In this document: positions 1-7,256 of the stretch, in pieces
Position numbering within the stretch: position 1 is the stretch's first letter
How the letters are laid out: every line of letters starts with the position of its first letter
Origin: Chloroflexota bacterium
GTDB lineage: Bacteria; Chloroflexota; Anaerolineae; UBA7937
Length of the DNA: 9,518 bases
Reading direction: 5' to 3'
NCBI GenBank assembly: GCA_003453555.1
Contig: DMLA01000096.1
Span: forward strand, 1 to 9,518
Program-made: the position numbers and the translations under genes
The notes under the pieces: generated by a model
Databases searched by the model: none
What the model was told of the DNA's origin: nothing
Seen by the model: only the letters and a program-made list of their open reading frames with translations

Positions 1-8
1 AGGCAGGT

Positions 9-37
9 TTGCGGAGGGAGAGGCCGGATGGTATAAT
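9..37 (+). promoter_or_regulatory. Sigma70-type promoter with extended -10, upstream of the mazG-like gene
   Basis: A perfect TATAAT lies at 32-37 and is preceded by TGG at 29-31, which makes the extended -10 motif TGnTATAAT. A weaker -35 candidate, TTGCGG at 9-14, is 17 bp upstream, the preferred spacing. Transcription would start near 44, leaving a short leader before the first gene. The following genes are tightly spaced on the same strand, so this promoter could drive the whole run to 7252. Basis: motif match seen in the sequence; activity is inferred. Confidence 0.7.
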
Positions 38-69
38 ATGTAATTAACGAGTTATAAAAGTGAGGGAGG

Positions 70-378
70 ATGGGGAAGGAGGGGCTCAACCTCAAAATGC
101 AAGAGGTGCGCCAGATGGCTGATGCCAAGGGTTTCTCCGCTGACGAGGAGCGCGTCTGGGAGATGTTAGCCCTCATCCATAGCGAGATCTCCGAGGCCAC
201 CGATGCTTACAAGAAGGGGGAGCCCTATGATGCGGTAGGCGAGGAACTGATAGATGGTATCATCCGCATCCTTCACCTCCTCTCGGCTCTCGATCTGGAC
301 GCCGAGGCTCTTTACCAACGGAAGATGGCCGAAAACTGGGGGCGGCCATATAAGTATGGCACCGTGCGAGGTGGCTAA
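70..378 (+). CDS. MazG-like nucleoside triphosphate pyrophosphohydrolase
   Basis: A small all-alpha NTP pyrophosphohydrolase of the MazG-like superfamily. Such enzymes hydrolyse (d)NTPs to the monophosphate and pyrophosphate, usually to clear damaged or non-canonical nucleotides; the substrate here is unknown. The metal-binding pattern is visible as HSEISEA (E39 and E42) followed by EELID (E59 and D62). The C-terminal K-x3-N-x2-RP-x-x-x-G signature (K85, N89, R92, P93, G97) is typical of the short single-domain members of about 100 residues. The start is uncertain. The ATG at 70 has GGAGG directly against it with no spacer, whereas the ATG at 97 has AAGGAGG at 76-82, at a rather long spacing, and would give 93 residues. 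An in-frame TGA at 61-63 excludes an earlier start. It is the first gene of the plus-strand run and is followed 56 bp later by the lipoprotein gene. Confidence 0.85.
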   Translation: MGKEGLNLKMQEVRQMADAKGFSADEERVWEMLALIHSEISEATDAYKKGEPYDAVGEELIDGIIRILHLLSALDLDAEALYQRKMAENWGRPYKYGTVRGG

Positions 379-401
379 AATAGTGGCGGCAGAAGCCAGT
401 T

Positions 402-429
402 AACCCCAGGTTTGGTGGGCTGGGAGGTT
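402..429 (+). promoter_or_regulatory. Possible hairpin masking the lipoprotein ribosome binding site
   Basis: AACCCCAG at 402-409 can pair with CTGGGAGGTT at 420-429, giving eight pairs with a two-base bulge (424-425) and a ten-base loop. The 3' arm contains GGGAGG (422-427), the ribosome binding site for the ATG at 435. If it forms in mRNA, the hairpin would reduce translation of the lipoprotein relative to its neighbours. It is not a terminator because no T-run follows. The pairing is seen in the sequence; function is inferred. Confidence 0.35.
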
Positions 430-434
430 TTGCC

Positions 435-1313
435 ATGAGAAAGTGGCGCTGGGTAATCTGGTTGGTCGTTTCTATCCTACTGGCTAGTTGCGGCAAGAGA
501 CCTGGCCTCACAGGGGAATGGGTAACTTACCGTAACGAGGAGTACCATTTCTCTTTCGATCACCCAGAAGGCTGGGCGCTCTCTGAGGGGCCGGAGTGGA
601 CATATAGATACGGAGAGGGGCTTGCCTCTCTCAACAATCAAGGGCGTAGCCCCTTCTGGTTGACTGAACAAGAGATGCTCCCCAACCAATGGGAATATGG
701 CCCAGGGGCTTTCTTGAAGCAACTGCCCTCCGGTGGTGTTTACCTGGAGGTGGGCTTGAGTTATGGCCCCCCGATTCGACCACAGGATTATGGCCCGGAG
801 ATGGAAGCCAGTGATCTATCTTCGCTGATGCAAGGGGCCGACTGGGAAACGCTAATGGGAGGGTTGCAGCGCTACCAAGTCCGCTTCGATAAATGGGGAC
901 GCTGGTGGAACTTGGTGGCCTATCTGAGGGAGCCCGTGCAGGACGAGGATCAGTCTAGGGTAGAGCGTATATTCAACACTTTTCGCTTCGACTCCATCCC
1001 CGCAGGCGACGAATTATGGGCTATCGGGGAGGCGAAGAAACATCTCCCTTCAACTATGCGCCCAGAGCGCTTCCCCTATACTCAGGGCATGGTAGGAGAG
1101 GAGGCCATGGTAGGAGAGGAGGGCAAAGAGGGTGTCTTCCGCCAGACAGAGGCGCAGCGAATCGAGGATGATGTGATGGTGACCTTCACCTATGGATGGG
1201 GTGGTTGGGAGGAGTGCCATCCGGATAGGTGCCATCAGTGGGTCTTCCGGGTCACTGCAAAGGGCGAGGTGATCCTCGTAAGTGAGTCAGGAGCGACGCC
1301 TCCTGAGTTGTAA
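435..1313 (+). CDS. Uncharacterised secreted lipoprotein with PsbP/Mog1-like N-terminal region
   Basis: I do not recognise a named family. The N-terminus is a lipoprotein signal: positively charged MRKWRW, a hydrophobic stretch, then the lipobox L16-A-S-C19 followed by Gly20, so the protein should be anchored outside the membrane at Cys19. Residues 36-186 start with EYHFSFDHPEGW and end with RVERIFNTFRF, the opening and closing pattern of PsbP/Mog1-like domains in bacterial lipoproteins; this is a fold-level resemblance only. Residues 190-292 look like a separate domain with a CHPDRC pair (C261, C266) that could form a disulfide, followed by a strand-rich end. The two parts are joined by a linker holding a perfect two-copy in-frame repeat (MVGEE-A/G). 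GGGAGG at 422-427 stands seven bases before the ATG. It is followed by recO after 11 bp, so it is probably cotranscribed. No enzymatic residues can be identified. Confidence 0.75.
   Translation: MRKWRWVIWLVVSILLASCGKRPGLTGEWVTYRNEEYHFSFDHPEGWALSEGPEWTYRYGEGLASLNNQGRSPFWLTEQEMLPNQWEYGPGAFLKQLPSGGVYLEVGLSYGPPIRPQDYGPEMEASDLSSLMQGADWETLMGGLQRYQVRFDKWGRWWNLVAYLREPVQDEDQSRVERIFNTFRFDSIPAGDELWAIGEAKKHLPSTMRPERFPYTQGMVGEEAMVGEEGKEGVFRQTEAQRIEDDVMVTFTYGWGGWEECHPDRCHQWVFRVTAKGEVILVSESGATPPEL
1088..1123 (+). repeat. 18-bp tandem duplication inside the lipoprotein gene
   Basis: Two adjacent 18-bp units (1088-1105 and 1106-1123) share CATGGTAGGAGAGGAGG and differ only in the last base (C or G). The unit is in frame and encodes Met-Val-Gly-Glu-Glu plus Ala or Gly, in the presumed linker between the two halves of the lipoprotein. 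Near identity suggests a recent slippage duplication. Seen directly. Confidence 0.9.
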
Positions 1314-1324
1314 AGAGGCTATAG

Positions 1325-2110
1325 ATGTTAAGAGAGCGACTCTATCGTGCAGAGGCTATCGTCCTTCGCAGGATGAATCTAGGGGAGGCCGATAGGCTGC
1401 TCACCCTCTATACCCCGGAATGGGGGAAGATCAGGGTTCTGGCTAAGGGGGTGCGCAAGCCCACCAGCCGTAAGGCTGGCCACCTGGAGCTTTTCACTCA
1501 CAGCCGACTTCTCATCGCCAAAGGCCGTTCCCTAGATATCGTGACCCAGGCGGAGACGATAACCTCTTTCCTCCCCTTGCGGAAAGATCTGACTCGCACC
1601 TCCTACGCCTATTATGTGGCGGAACTTGTGGATCGGTTTCTGGAGGAGGGCGAGGAGAGCCCGGCTCTCTTCAGGCTCCTGCTTGAGACTTTGGGCCATC
1701 TAAGTGAGGCCCAGGACCCACGCCTCGTGGTCCGGCATTTCGAACTCCATCTTCTGGGGCAGGTGGGCTATCGACCTGAACTCTACCGCTGTCTAGGTTG
1801 CGGAAGGGAAATCGAAGGTGAGGCGGTTTTCAGCCCCTCTCAAGGGGGGGTGCTTTGCCCGCCCTGCGGCGGGAAGAGAGAAGGGAGCCCTTTATCAGCG
1901 GATCTCCTCCGCTATCTACGGCTTCTGCAAAGGAGGGAGTACACCCTCTGTCAAACTCTCCAGCCCAGCCCTGAGGTGCATAGCGGGTTGGAGAGAACTA
2001 CGCGCCATTATATCTCTTATATCCTGGAGAGGAGGCTGAGATCTCTCGATTTCATAGATACCTTAAGACGGGAAGAGGAAAAGCCTCTGGCAAAGGAGAA
2101 AGGCGTTTAG
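1325..2110 (+). CDS. recO: DNA repair protein RecO
   Basis: RecO works in the cytoplasm with RecR (and RecF) to load RecA onto SSB-coated single-stranded DNA during gap repair and recombination. The N-terminal OB-fold signature is clear: YRAEAIVLRRMNLGEADRLL (residues 7-26), then LYTPEWGKIRVLAKGVRKP and the RKAGHLELFTHSRLL segment (49-63). The helical C-terminal part carries a four-cysteine zinc finger, C156-x2-C159 and C178-x2-C181, as in many Gram-positive, Thermus and Deinococcus RecO proteins. Its 261 residues match the usual family length of about 240-260. The start at 1325 has AGAGG at 1314-1318 six bases upstream. The stop at 2108-2110 directly abuts the glyQS ATG, so the two are very likely translated from one mRNA. 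Confidence 0.96.
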   Translation: MLRERLYRAEAIVLRRMNLGEADRLLTLYTPEWGKIRVLAKGVRKPTSRKAGHLELFTHSRLLIAKGRSLDIVTQAETITSFLPLRKDLTRTSYAYYVAELVDRFLEEGEESPALFRLLLETLGHLSEAQDPRLVVRHFELHLLGQVGYRPELYRCLGCGREIEGEAVFSPSQGGVLCPPCGGKREGSPLSADLLRYLRLLQRREYTLCQTLQPSPEVHSGLERTTRHYISYILERRLRSLDFIDTLRREEEKPLAKEKGV

Positions 2111-3409
2111 ATGGTAGATATGGATACCCTGGTATCCTTGTGCAAAAGGCGGGGTTTTATCTTTCAATCGAGCGAGATATACGGGGGCTTCGGTAGCGCC
2201 TGGGACTACGGTCCCTTGGGAGTGGAGTTGAAGCGGAACATCAAGGAGGTCTGGTGGAGGGACCTGGTCCAAAAGAGGGAGGATATCGTAGGGCTGGATG
2301 CCAGCATCTTGATGTCCCCTCAGGTCTGGATAGCCTCGGGGCATGTGGAGAAATTCACCGACCCTCTGGTAGATTGCAAATCTTGCCAACGGCGCTTCCG
2401 CGCCGACGAGGTGGGAGATCGTTGCCCGGAGTGCGACGGCGAACTCACCGAGGCTCGCCAGTTCAACACCATGTTCAAGACCTTCGTGGGCCCCGTGGAG
2501 GACGAGGCGTCGGTCGCCTACCTGCGTCCGGAGACGGCTCAAGGTATCTTCGTCAACTTCCCCAACGTGCGGAGCGCCACGCGCCGAAAACTACCCTTCG
2601 GCATCGCCCAGATCGGGAAGGCCTTCCGCAACGAGATCACGCCGGGGAATTTCACCTTCCGCACTCGGGAATTTGAACAGATGGAGATCGAATATTTCGT
2701 GAAGCCGGGGGCCGACGAAGAGTGGTTTGAATATTGGGTAAAGGAGCGTCTAGAGTGGTATAAGCGGTATGGCATAAGAGAGGAAAACCTCCGCCTCCGA
2801 GAGCATGGCCCAGAGGAACTCTCTCACTACTCCAAAGCCACCTATGACATCGAGTACAATTTCCCCTTCGGCTGGTCGGAGTTAGAGGGGATCGCTAACC
2901 GGACCGATTTCGACCTCCGCCAGCACGCGGAGTTCAGCGGCAAAGATATGACCTACTTCGATGAGGAGACGGGGGAGCATATCTACCCTTACGTGATTGA
3001 GCCCTCCGGGGGGATAGATCGGGCCGCTCTGGCTTTCCTCGTGGACGCCTACCACGAGGAGGAGGTGAGGGGAAGGAAGCGGGTGCTTTTGCGCCTTCAT
3101 CACGATTTAGCCCCGGTCAAGGTGGCGGTCTTGCCCCTCCTGCGCAACCGTCCGGAGGTCGTGGCTCTAGCCAAGGAGATCGCTCGTGACCTCCGTCCCC
3201 ATTTTGTGGTCATGTACGACGATACCGCCTCCATCGGGAGGCTCTACCGGCGACAGGACGAGGTCGGCACCCCCTATTGTGTTACAGTGGATGTGCAGTC
3301 CTTGGAAGACAAGGCAGTGACGGTGAGAGAACGGGATTCCATGGAGCAGGCGCGTCCTCCCATCGCTGAACTGAAAGGTTTTCTTCTGGAGAAGTTAAAA
3401 GTCTGTTAA
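2111..3409 (+). CDS. glyQS: Glycine--tRNA ligase, homodimeric alpha2 type
   Basis: Class II aminoacyl-tRNA synthetase that charges tRNA-Gly with glycine in the cytoplasm. It is the single-chain alpha2 form (as in Thermus and Actinobacteria), not the alpha2-beta2 GlyQ/GlyS form. Near the N-terminus [15 protein letters not shown] (23-37) is the family signature. A zinc-ribbon insertion has C89-x2-C92 and C105-x2-C108. Motif 2 is RNEITP...FRTREFEQ (173-190), and motif 3 is [14 protein letters not shown] (297-310), with R304 as its arginine. The C-terminal anticodon-binding domain starts near [10 protein letters not shown] (333) and includes [21 protein letters not shown] (374-394). Its 432 residues are slightly short of the usual 440-500, without a broken motif. 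The first codon follows the recO stop without a gap; AAAGG at 2099-2103 and AGGAG at 2094-2098 could serve as ribosome binding sites. A second ATG at 2120 is possible. Confidence 0.97.
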   Translation: MVDMDTLVSLCKRRGFIFQSSEIYGGFGSAWDYGPLGVELKRNIKEVWWRDLVQKREDIVGLDASILMSPQVWIASGHVEKFTDPLVDCKSCQRRFRADEVGDRCPECDGELTEARQFNTMFKTFVGPVEDEASVAYLRPETAQGIFVNFPNVRSATRRKLPFGIAQIGKAFRNEITPGNFTFRTREFEQMEIEYFVKPGADEEWFEYWVKERLEWYKRYGIREENLRLREHGPEELSHYSKATYDIEYNFPFGWSELEGIANRTDFDLRQHAEFSGKDMTYFDEETGEHIYPYVIEPSGGIDRAALAFLVDAYHEEEVRGRKRVLLRLHHDLAPVKVAVLPLLRNRPEVVALAKEIARDLRPHFVVMYDDTASIGRLYRRQDEVGTPYCVTVDVQSLEDKAVTVRERDSMEQARPPIAELKGFLLEKLKVC

Positions 3410-3425
3410 AGAGAAAGGAGCGACT

Positions 3426-6110
3426 ATGACCGCCGAGAAGAAATGGGTTTACATGTTCGAGGAGGGGGACGCGACGATGCGGGACCTCCTAGGAGGCAAA
3501 GGGGCCGGCCTGGCGGAGATGGCTAATATCGGTTTACCTGTTCCGCCAGGGTTCATCATAACCACCGAGGCCTGCCTGGCCTACTATGAGGCCGGAGAGA
3601 AGTTCCCCCCTGGGATGTGGGGGCAGACCCTCTCGGCGCTCAAGGTGGTCGAGGAAAGGAGCGGTAAGCGGTTTGGGGACCCTAAAAACCCCCTTCTGGT
3701 ATCTGTCCGCTCTGGGTCTAAATTCTCTATGCCGGGCATGATGCAGACCGTCCTCAACCTGGGTCTCACCGACGAGACGATCAAGGGGCTCATCGAACTC
3801 ACAGGCAACGAGCGTTTTGCCTACGATGCCTACCGCAGATTGGTGCAGATGTTCGGCCATGTGGTCTTGGAGATAGAGGCTCGCCGCTTCGAGTCGGTCT
3901 TGGAACGGGTAAAGGAGGATAAGGGTTACGAGGTGGACACCGACCTCACCACCGAAGACCTAAAGGCTATCACCGAGGAGTTTAAGAAGGTCATCGAGGA
4001 GGAGAAGGGCTTCCCCTTCCCTCAAGACCCCCATGAGCAACTCCGCCTGGCTACAGCGGCGGTCTTTAGGTCTTGGAACATCAAGCGGGCGGTGGATTAT
4101 CGCGAGTTCCACAAGATCCCCCATGATCTAGGCACCGCGGCGAACGTGGTCACTATGGTCTTCGGCAACATGGGTTTCGACTCCGGGACGGGGGTGGCCT
4201 TCACCCGGAATCCGGCTAGCGGGGAGAAGGAACTTTACGGGGAATATCTCCTCAGCGCTCAAGGTGAGGATGTGGTAGCCGGCATCCGAACCCCCAAGCC
4301 TATCTCTCAACTGAAGGAGGAGATGCCCGAGATATATGCCCAGTTTGCAGAGATCTGTGAGCGGTTGGAGAGACATTATCGGGATGTGCAAGATGTGGAG
4401 TTCACCATCGAGCGGGGCAAACTTTGGATGCTCCAGACTCGAACCGGCAAGCGAACCGCTCGAGCGGCGGTGAAGATCGCGGTGGATATGGTGAAAGAGG
4501 GGATAATCAGCAAGGAAGAGGCGGTGCAGCGGATCGAGCCCTCTCAGATCGACCTCTTGCTCCATCCAGCCTTCGATGATAAGGCTAAACTTCAGGCTTT
4601 AGAGGATGGCAGGTTCTTGGCTAAAGGGCTCAACGCCTCACCGGGAGCAGCGGTAGGGGTGGCGGCCTTCGATGCGGATACCGCCCAGGAGTGGGGAACG
4701 GCAGGTAGACCGGTGATCCTGGTTCGACCGGAGACTAACCCCGATGACGTACACGGGATGTTACAAGCCCAGGGTATCCTCACCCAGCATGGTGGGGCCA
4801 CCAGCCACGCCGCAGTGGTGGCCCGGGGCCTGGGCAAACCTTGTGTGGCCGGTTGTGAGGCCATAAGCATAGACCTGGAGGCTAAGACTTTTTCCGCGAA
4901 CGAAAAGGTGGTGCGGGAGGGTGACTATATCTCCCTCGATGGGGGCACCGGCGAGGTGTTCATAGGGCAGATAGTCAGGGTGGAACCTAAGTGGGAGAAA
5001 GAGAAGGAACTCCAAACCCTCCTCTCCTGGGCGGACGAGTTCCGCCGCCTAGGGGTCTGGGCCAACGCCGACTACCCCCGCGACGCCCAGCGAGCCCGGG
5101 AGTTCGGCGCCGAAGGGATAGGCCTTTGCCGCACGGAGCATATGTTCTTCGAGGAGGAGCGACGACCCATCGTGGTGAAGATGGTGATGGCCGATGACGA
5201 GGAGGAGCGGAAAGCGCTCCTGGATCAACTCCTCCCCTTCCAACGGGAGGATTTCGAAGGGCTCTTCGAGGTGATGGATGGGCTGCCGGTCATCATCCGG
5301 CTCATCGACCCCCCTATGCATGAGTTCCTGGCCCCTCGGGAGGAGGTGCTGGAAGAGGTGACACGACTCCGTTGCACTGGCCAAGACCCCCAGCGACTGG
5401 CCGAAAAGGAGAAACTCCTTCGGGTGGTGGAGAGCATGTGGGAGGTTAACCCCATGCTCGGCCTCCGGGGTTGCCGGGCAGGGATCATGTACCCCGGCCT
5501 CACAGAGATGCAGGTCAGGGCCATCTTCCAAGCCGCTTGCCGCAAGGCGAAGGAGGGGATCGAGGTCCATCCCGAGGTGATGATCCCCTTGGTGGGCCAT
5601 GTCAACGAACTGAAGGTGGAGCGTGAGAAGTTGGAGAAGGTGGCCAAGGATGTCATGGCTGAGGAGGGGATCGAGGTAGACTATAAGTTCGGCACCATGA
5701 TCGAGATCCCTCGGGCGGCCCTCACCGCAGACGAGATCGCCAAGTACGCTGAATTCTTCTCTTTTGGTACCAACGACCTCACTCAGATGACCTACGGCGT
5801 CTCTCGCGATGACGCGGAGGGGAAGTTTCTGCTCCAGTATGTCGAGCGCGGCATCCTGCCGGAGAACCCCTTCCAAGTGTTGGACCGTGAGGGTGTGGGG
5901 CAGTTGATGCGTGTGACGGTGGAGAGAGGGAGGAGCACACGCCCAGATCTGGAGATAGGCATCTGCGGTGAGCACGGAGGGGATCCCAGTTCCATAGAGT
6001 TCTGCCACCAGTTAGGGCTGAACTACGTCAGTTGTTCCCCCTTCCGCGTGCCCATCGCTCGTTTGGCCGCCGCTCAAGCGGCCCTGGAGGAGGTGGAGAG
6101 GGATAAGTAG
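3426..6110 (+). CDS. ppdK: Pyruvate, phosphate dikinase
   Basis: PPDK interconverts pyruvate + ATP + Pi and PEP + AMP + PPi, so it can serve gluconeogenesis or a PPi-linked glycolysis. All three domains are present. The N-terminal ATP-grasp domain starts with GGKGAGLAEM (23-32) and includes SVRSGSKFSMPGMMQTVLNLGL (93-114). The swivelling phosphohistidine domain carries LTQHGGATSHAAVVARG (452-468) with catalytic H455. The C-terminal PEP/pyruvate TIM barrel has GIGLCRTEHMFF (564-575), NPMLGLRGCR (675-684), SFGTNDLTQMTYG (779-791) and GICGEHGGDP with catalytic C847 (845-854). T453, two residues before the histidine, matches the threonine that PPDK regulatory proteins phosphorylate in plants and bacteria. 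At 894 residues it is close to the usual 870-900. AAAGGAG at 3414-3420 lies five bases before the ATG, and the gene follows glyQS by 16 bp. Confidence 0.98.
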   Translation: MTAEKKWVYMFEEGDATMRDLLGGKGAGLAEMANIGLPVPPGFIITTEACLAYYEAGEKFPPGMWGQTLSALKVVEERSGKRFGDPKNPLLVSVRSGSKFSMPGMMQTVLNLGLTDETIKGLIELTGNERFAYDAYRRLVQMFGHVVLEIEARRFESVLERVKEDKGYEVDTDLTTEDLKAITEEFKKVIEEEKGFPFPQDPHEQLRLATAAVFRSWNIKRAVDYREFHKIPHDLGTAANVVTMVFGNMGFDSGTGVAFTRNPASGEKELYGEYLLSAQGEDVVAGIRTPKPISQLKEEMPEIYAQFAEICERLERHYRDVQDVEFTIERGKLWMLQTRTGKRTARAAVKIAVDMVKEGIISKEEAVQRIEPSQIDLLLHPAFDDKAKLQALEDGRFLAKGLNASPGAAVGVAAFDADTAQEWGTAGRPVILVRPETNPDDVHGMLQAQGILTQHGGATSHAAVVARGLGKPCVAGCEAISIDLEAKTFSANEKVVREGDYISLDGGTGEVFIGQIVRVEPKWEKEKELQTLLSWADEFRRLGVWANADYPRDAQRAREFGAEGIGLCRTEHMFFEEERRPIVVKMVMADDEEERKALLDQLLPFQREDFEGLFEVMDGLPVIIRLIDPPMHEFLAPREEVLEEVTRLRCTGQDPQRLAEKEKLLRVVESMWEVNPMLGLRGCRAGIMYPGLTEMQVRAIFQAACRKAKEGIEVHPEVMIPLVGHVNELKVEREKLEKVAKDVMAEEGIEVDYKFGTMIEIPRAALTADEIAKYAEFFSFGTNDLTQMTYGVSRDDAEGKFLLQYVERGILPENPFQVLDREGVGQLMRVTVERGRSTRPDLEIGICGEHGGDPSSIEFCHQLGLNYVSCSPFRVPIARLAAAQAALEEVERDK

Positions 6111-6176
6111 AGGGCTGAGGCTGAAAAGATCAGTGGAGCACGTCACAAACTCAACCTGAACAACGGAGGGGACCCC

Positions 6177-6437
6177 ATGGATATCATCAAAGTATCGGCC
6201 AAGTCCAGAGCAACGGCGGTGGCGGGCGCCATCGCGGGGGTGGTGCGGGAGAGCAACAAAGCAGAGGTGCAGGCCATCGGCGCCTGGGCGGTAAACCAGG
6301 CGGTGAAGGCCGTGGCCATCGCTCGTGGGTACCTGGCCCTCGACGGCTTCGACGTGATCTGTATCCCCGCTTTCATAGAAGTGACCATTGATGACCAGAC
6401 GCGCACCGCTATGAGGCTTACCGTCGAGCCCCGATGA
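6177..6437 (+). CDS. spoVS: Stage V sporulation protein S family protein (SpoVS)
   Basis: An 86-residue full-length member of the SpoVS family, recognisable by MDIIKVSAKSRATAVAGAIAG (1-21), IGAWAVNQAVKAVAIARGYL (34-53) and FIEVTIDDQTRTAMRLTVEP (66-85). The family adopts an Alba-like fold and is thought to bind nucleic acid. It was named for a Bacillus sporulation mutant but is also widespread in bacteria that do not sporulate, so the name does not prove sporulation here. GGAGGGG at 6165-6171 is five bases before the ATG. The gene lies 66 bp after ppdK, with no terminator or obvious promoter in the gap. Its last codons overlap the start of the PHP phosphoesterase gene in an ATGA arrangement, which suggests coupled translation and a shared function. 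Confidence 0.96.
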   Translation: MDIIKVSAKSRATAVAGAIAGVVRESNKAEVQAIGAWAVNQAVKAVAIARGYLALDGFDVICIPAFIEVTIDDQTRTAMRLTVEPR

Positions 6438-7252
6438 GGTGTGATCTCCACCTTCACTCCACCGCCTCCGACGGTGCCTATTCGCCTTCCCAGTTGGTAA
6501 AGATGGCCCTAGCCAAGGGGCTGGGGGCTATCTCTCTCACCGACCATGATTCGACGGAGGGGATAGACCCAGCCTTAGGGGCAGCCAAAGGTACACCCTT
6601 GGAGGTGATACCGGGGGTGGAGATAAGCGCTGAGGTGGGATCCCAGGAAGCCCATATCTTGGGGTATTACATCGATCATCATTACGAACCTCTCCAGGAG
6701 AGGTTGAGAGCCATACGGGATTTTCGCCGTCATCGCGCTTGGAAGATGATCGAGAGGCTAAAGGATCTAGGTATGCCCCTCAGTCGGGAACGGGTGGCGG
6801 AGATAGCGGGGGAGGGTTCCATAGGGAGGCCCCACATCGCCCGAGCGATGATGGAGAAAGGGTACGTATCTTCGACCACTGAGGCCTTCGTCAACTACAT
6901 CGGAAGAAGCGGTCCCGCCTACGTACCTCGTTACAAGATAACCCCCCTGGAGGCCACACAGATGATCTTGGAGGCTGGGGGGCTCCCCGTCTTGGCTCAC
7001 CCCTTGGAGGTCTTAGGGCTTTTGCCTGAACTTGCTTCTGCCGGCCTGGTGGGGCTCGAGGCTTACTATGGCCAATACTCCCCGGAGCAAAGCCAAAATC
7101 TGGCCCGCAGAGCAGAGAAATATGGCCTCATCGCCACGGGGGGAAGCGATTTCCACGGCCCGGGTATCCTGGAGACCCCCGATCTGGGAGAGGTCTGGAT
7201 CCCTGAAGAGGTGGTGGCGCGACTGCAGGCTCTAAAGCGGTCAAGGAGTTAA
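6434..7252 (+). CDS. PHP-domain metal-dependent phosphoesterase, YciV/RNase AM type
   Basis: A polymerase-and-histidinol-phosphatase (PHP) family hydrolase of the group that includes E. coli YciV/RNase AM (5'-to-3' exonuclease on short RNA, also nucleotide 3',5'-bisphosphate phosphatase). The metal ligands are all in place: H6-L-H8, D13 in TASDG, TDHD (36-39), E63 in GVEIS, H74 in EAHILG, H134 in GRPHIA, H189 in LAHP, and D239 with H241 in GGSDFHG. Its 272 residues match the family (about 270-295), and the insert with RPHIA and the YVPRYKITP segment (163-171) fits this subgroup better than histidinol phosphatase. No good ribosome binding site precedes the ATG; the 4-bp overlap with spoVS suggests translation by coupling. 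Substrate assignment (RNA or pAp-like nucleotide) is inference. The gene ends 4 bp before the end of ricT on the opposite strand. Confidence 0.92.
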   Translation: MRCDLHLHSTASDGAYSPSQLVKMALAKGLGAISLTDHDSTEGIDPALGAAKGTPLEVIPGVEISAEVGSQEAHILGYYIDHHYEPLQERLRAIRDFRRHRAWKMIERLKDLGMPLSRERVAEIAGEGSIGRPHIARAMMEKGYVSSTTEAFVNYIGRSGPAYVPRYKITPLEATQMILEAGGLPVLAHPLEVLGLLPELASAGLVGLEAYYGQYSPEQSQNLARRAEKYGLIATGGSDFHGPGILETPDLGEVWIPEEVVARLQALKRSRS

Positions 7253-7256
7253 GACC

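Noticed and set aside
2063..2542. A 159-codon minus-strand frame across recO and glyQS
   Set aside because: It lies opposite two certain genes, crosses their junction and has no recognisable domain.
5049..6008. A 319-codon open frame on the minus strand inside ppdK
   Set aside because: It is antisense to the best conserved part of PPDK, has low-complexity His/Leu-rich content and no family signature. It arises from the codon bias of ppdK.
6111..6176. Separate promoter or terminator between ppdK and spoVS
   Set aside because: No -10/-35 pair and no stem with T-run in these 66 bases; only the spoVS ribosome binding site is clear.
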